A stretch of DNA of 38,823 nt from Lishizhenia tianjinensis (lineage in GTDB: Bacteria; Bacteroidota; Bacteroidia; Flavobacteriales_D; Crocinitomicaceae): assembly GCA_945860455.1 (NCBI GenBank), contig CAMAQX010000002.1:1-38823 (forward strand). Direction: 5' to 3'. The notes under the pieces were generated by a model that was not told where the DNA came from, made no database searches, and was given only the letters and a program-made list of their open reading frames with translations. Below, in pieces: positions 36,001-38,823 of the stretch (within the stretch, counting starts at the first letter, position 1; the number at the start of each line of letters is the position of its first letter). A program made the position numbers and the translations under genes.

Positions 36001-38454
36001 TTAATACTTCAAATGAACAAATCCATGCAATTGAATATCCTCTCCTCCTTGAAGGGTTGCATTTATTTTATAGAAATACACGCCTTCCTCTACTAGCGTT
36101 CCGCCTTGGGTTTTTCCATCCCAACCACCCGCCGGATCTGTATATTCGTATATTTTATTACCCCATCTATTTAAGATTGCACAGTTGAACGCCTCTAATC
36201 CACTATAATTAACAAAAAACAGGTTGTTCCCAGCTTGAGAAGATAAGACTACAATATTTGGAGCTGTAATTTCGCACACTTTATCTCCAATAGTTGCTGT
36301 ATCAGAAACGGTATAACAAACATTCGATAGGGAAGCAACATAATTTCCTGGTTGGTTTACTATTCGAATAGAATCCGTTGACCCATTGTCCCACACGAAG
36401 AAATACATTGGATTATATCCCGCCTGAAGGGTTCCCGAATTTACTGTCAATGGATTTAACTCGAAATTTGCTCCTTGACAAATAATTGTATCCAAAAGTT
36501 GTATGAAAAGGTGGGGAGGAAATTCAATTCGTCCTGTATCTGAATAATTACACTGATTATCCGTAAAAACCACCTCATAAATTCCCGGGGTCGAAGTGAC
36601 GACAATAGGATTATTACTTGTGCTGTTTGAAAAATTGATTGCTGTATCTATTGCAGACCATACACCACCATTAAAAGCTGTCGTTCCAGAAACTTGAAAA
36701 TAGTCATTACAAGCAATTGTATCCTCAAAGATATTGGCTAACGGCAATACAACAAATGCAACCGTAGTATCATATTGACAACCAAAATTATCAATTACGT
36801 TGAACGTATAACCATAAGTACCAACTTGGTTGGGCTGAACTATCAATAACGTATCTGTTTGCCCAGAAATAATCGTTGGATCAGCACTCCACCAACTCGT
36901 ATCCACCTCTGTTTGATAACTACCTAATCCAGGGAAGAAAGAGGCATCAAAAAATAAACCCCATTCAAAAATATATCCATCATCAATTCCTAAATTATCT
37001 TGAACGTGAATTGTCCAAACTCCATTAATTGGGCAACCAGTAAAGGTAGAAAACGCTGTTTCAGGCTGGTAAGTATCACTTGGATCTATTGAAGTTCCTG
37101 CCGATAAAGGTGGTTGAGATGCAACTGCAACTGTGTTGGTTAAATTTGCAGTCATTGAACCAGTAATTGTATTAAACACAGAACTGAAACAATATTCCCA
37201 TCCAACTCCCGGACCACCACCTCCAGAATCATTAATTGGATGACCTAAGAATGTTCCTCCTCCGCTATTTCCACCAGGGATTGCTCCTGCACCGTATGAA
37301 TTAACCAATGGTACAATTTGCCCAGATGGGCATTCTAGCCAAATTTCCAAATCACCCAAATAAGAATGTTCCATGGTGATACATACTTGGTTCAAATCTT
37401 GATCATTTGAAATAGTGGCATCAGTAGGAAAACCAGATATATTGATAGGAGCAGTATATTGTTGACCCGAACCATCCGGTAAATAGGTTAATCCGGCGTA
37501 ATTACCTCCCAACTCAAACGTACCCGGTGGAATTGTAACACCAACAGTATCTAGAGTTGTAACTCCCCCAATTAATTCTGTGTTTAATCCCAAACAAACA
37601 GAATCTTCCAAAGGTCCAGTTCCAGCAAAGCTAGGCAGTAAAGACACGCGAACTTTACATCTAACGCGTTCACTCAATGGAAATTGATCAGTTGCTTTCA
37701 CATCAACAAGATAACCGGATCTAGCTGGAGGCGTAAACCAAATTGAATCATTTTGTGGATAAGTTCCACCATCTGTAATATCCCAATCAAAAACAATATT
37801 TGTGTTCACATTTTGAGAGTAACCATAACCCGTTGTTTCAATGGAATTAGGAAAAATCGGTTTGGCTATGAACAAAATACTATCACCGAAACAAACATCA
37901 ACATATCCTGTATCTAAAGGATTAAGTGCATTTGGGCCTGTTCCGTTGACATAAGCTTCGATATGTCCTTCAAACGGTTGATACTGATTACCACATTGCA
38001 CATTCGCAAGCCATCCTGTTCCTTCAGTTACACCATTTGAAATAAATACCACCGTCAAACAACCTGATGGGTTATTCCAAGATGCTTGGTATGCAAAACC
38101 TGTTGGATCAGTTACAGAATTATGAATCCCTAACAAAGGTGAGCTTGTTGTTGGCCCATCATAAACATAAATAAAATCTGACCCATCAACGTTAAACTCA
38201 AAACCTGCGTTAATTGCAAAAGTTAAAGTTACTTTAGTTCCTAAAGTTAAATTTGGACAAAAAACAGTAGTGTCATTGAAATTAGGTAGGTAATTACCAG
38301 TGCCGCCGGGGTCTTGAAAGTTAGTGCCTACAATTCCAAATGTATTACAGTCAATTGGATTACTTTGTAAAAATCCAGCATCTCCCATTGTAACAGTTTG
38401 ACCTAAAGAAATCCCAGCTAATAGAGCAAAAACAAATGTAAAAATATGTTTCAT
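36001..38454 (-). CDS. Secreted CUB-like and proprotein-convertase P-domain protein with T9SS type-B C-terminal domain
   Basis: CUB-like NAGFEFNVDGSDFIYVYDGPTTSSPLLG...GCLTVVFISNGVTEGTGWLANVQC; P-domain CITMEHSYLGDLEIWLECPSGQIVPLVNSYGAG...FTGCPINGVWTIHVQDNLGIDDGYIFEWGLFF; C-terminus ILNRWGNKIYEYTDPAGGWDGKTQGGTLVEEGVYFYKINATLQ. Confidence 0.92.
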   Translation of the reverse strand: MKHIFTFVFALLAGISLGQTVTMGDAGFLQSNPIDCNTFGIVGTNFQDPGGTGNYLPNFNDTTVFCPNLTLGTKVTLTFAINAGFEFNVDGSDFIYVYDGPTTSSPLLGIHNSVTDPTGFAYQASWNNPSGCLTVVFISNGVTEGTGWLANVQCGNQYQPFEGHIEAYVNGTGPNALNPLDTGYVDVCFGDSILFIAKPIFPNSIETTGYGYSQNVNTNIVFDWDITDGGTYPQNDSIWFTPPARSGYLVDVKATDQFPLSERVRCKVRVSLLPSFAGTGPLEDSVCLGLNTELIGGVTTLDTVGVTIPPGTFELGGNYAGLTYLPDGSGQQYTAPINISGFPTDATISNDQDLNQVCITMEHSYLGDLEIWLECPSGQIVPLVNSYGAGAIPGGNSGGGTFLGHPINDSGGGGPGVGWEYCFSSVFNTITGSMTANLTNTVAVASQPPLSAGTSIDPSDTYQPETAFSTFTGCPINGVWTIHVQDNLGIDDGYIFEWGLFFDASFFPGLGSYQTEVDTSWWSADPTIISGQTDTLLIVQPNQVGTYGYTFNVIDNFGCQYDTTVAFVVLPLANIFEDTIACNDYFQVSGTTAFNGGVWSAIDTAINFSNSTSNNPIVVTSTPGIYEVVFTDNQCNYSDTGRIEFPPHLFIQLLDTIICQGANFELNPLTVNSGTLQAGYNPMYFFVWDNGSTDSIRIVNQPGNYVASLSNVCYTVSDTATIGDKVCEITAPNIVVLSSQAGNNLFFVNYSGLEAFNCAILNRWGNKIYEYTDPAGGWDGKTQGGTLVEEGVYFYKINATLQGGEDIQLHGFVHLKY

Positions 38455-38455
38455 C

Positions 38456-38821
38456 TTAATTTTTATGCTTGTTTATTAATTCATTTTTCAAAACAAATAA
38501 AGATTTAACTACCATTAATTGGTTTATTTCTTTTATTTCAAAATATTGATTTTCATTCATTATTTTCAACCCTAAATCAGTATATTTAGAAGATGAATTT
38601 GGATTTTTGATTGCTAGCAAATTTGATTGTTTTTCCTTTGGAATTGCAATAAAATAAATTGCGTTTTCAACTCCATATTCTAATGCTTGTAACGTCTCCA
38701 CATCCATGGATTGAATTTCACTTTTTGTGTAACTTTTCAGTAGTTCATTATTATATTTTTGAGCCATTGAGAATGATGATAAAACCATCATACATGCTGT
38801 GATAAAAAAAGTTTTTTTCAT
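38456..38821 (-). CDS. Small secreted/periplasmic hypothetical protein
   Basis: Signal peptide MKKTFFITACMMVLSSFSMAQ, complete ORF, stop directly adjacent to the start of the CUB/P-domain gene. Confidence 0.7.
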   Translation of the reverse strand: MKKTFFITACMMVLSSFSMAQKYNNELLKSYTKSEIQSMDVETLQALEYGVENAIYFIAIPKEKQSNLLAIKNPNSSSKYTDLGLKIMNENQYFEIKEINQLMVVKSLFVLKNELINKHKN

Positions 38822-38823
38822 GT

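Noticed and set aside
1-38823. CRISPR arrays, insertion sequences, prophage or defence islands
   Set aside because: No regularly spaced repeats, transposase or integrase motifs, terminal inverted repeats or defence-family proteins were recognised. The gene content is ordinary chromosomal backbone.

Overview
A mostly housekeeping chromosomal segment of a Bacteroidota bacterium, most likely Flavobacteriales. Lineage clues are low GC, TAnnTTTG promoter motifs, type IX secretion C-terminal domains and alternative complex III (ACIII). From left to right it carries: recA (5' part, truncated by the window edge); a Bcp peroxiredoxin; a MerR/B12-like regulator; a very compact RlpA / cytochrome c / CoA-transferase / GNAT gene string; an M23 peptidase; glycyl-tRNA synthetase; a DUF1801/YdeI-like protein with a C-terminal CDGSH motif; remnants of a P-type ATPase; an RdgB-like pyrophosphatase; a ferredoxin-NADP reductase; RNase Y; ZapA plus a coiled-coil partner; a second M23 peptidase; a complete ACIII-cytochrome oxidase operon (actABCDEF-coxBA, minus strand); a SPOR protein; RNase R; a small repeat protein; two large T9SS type-B cargo proteins; and a coaX - outer-membrane protein - TPR-like - LptC cluster. 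No CRISPR array, transposon, rRNA or convincing tRNA was seen. I found no clearly new multi-gene system. The items most worth a second look are an unannotated 55-aa ORF with a Tat-like N-terminus that exactly fills a gap in a translationally coupled operon (3651-3818), a 25-residue W/NG repeat protein (28805-29284), the CDGSH fusion (7321-7977), a shattered P-type ATPase with a large internal deletion (8089-8391), and a perfect inverted repeat over the predicted bcp transcription start (1123-1141).
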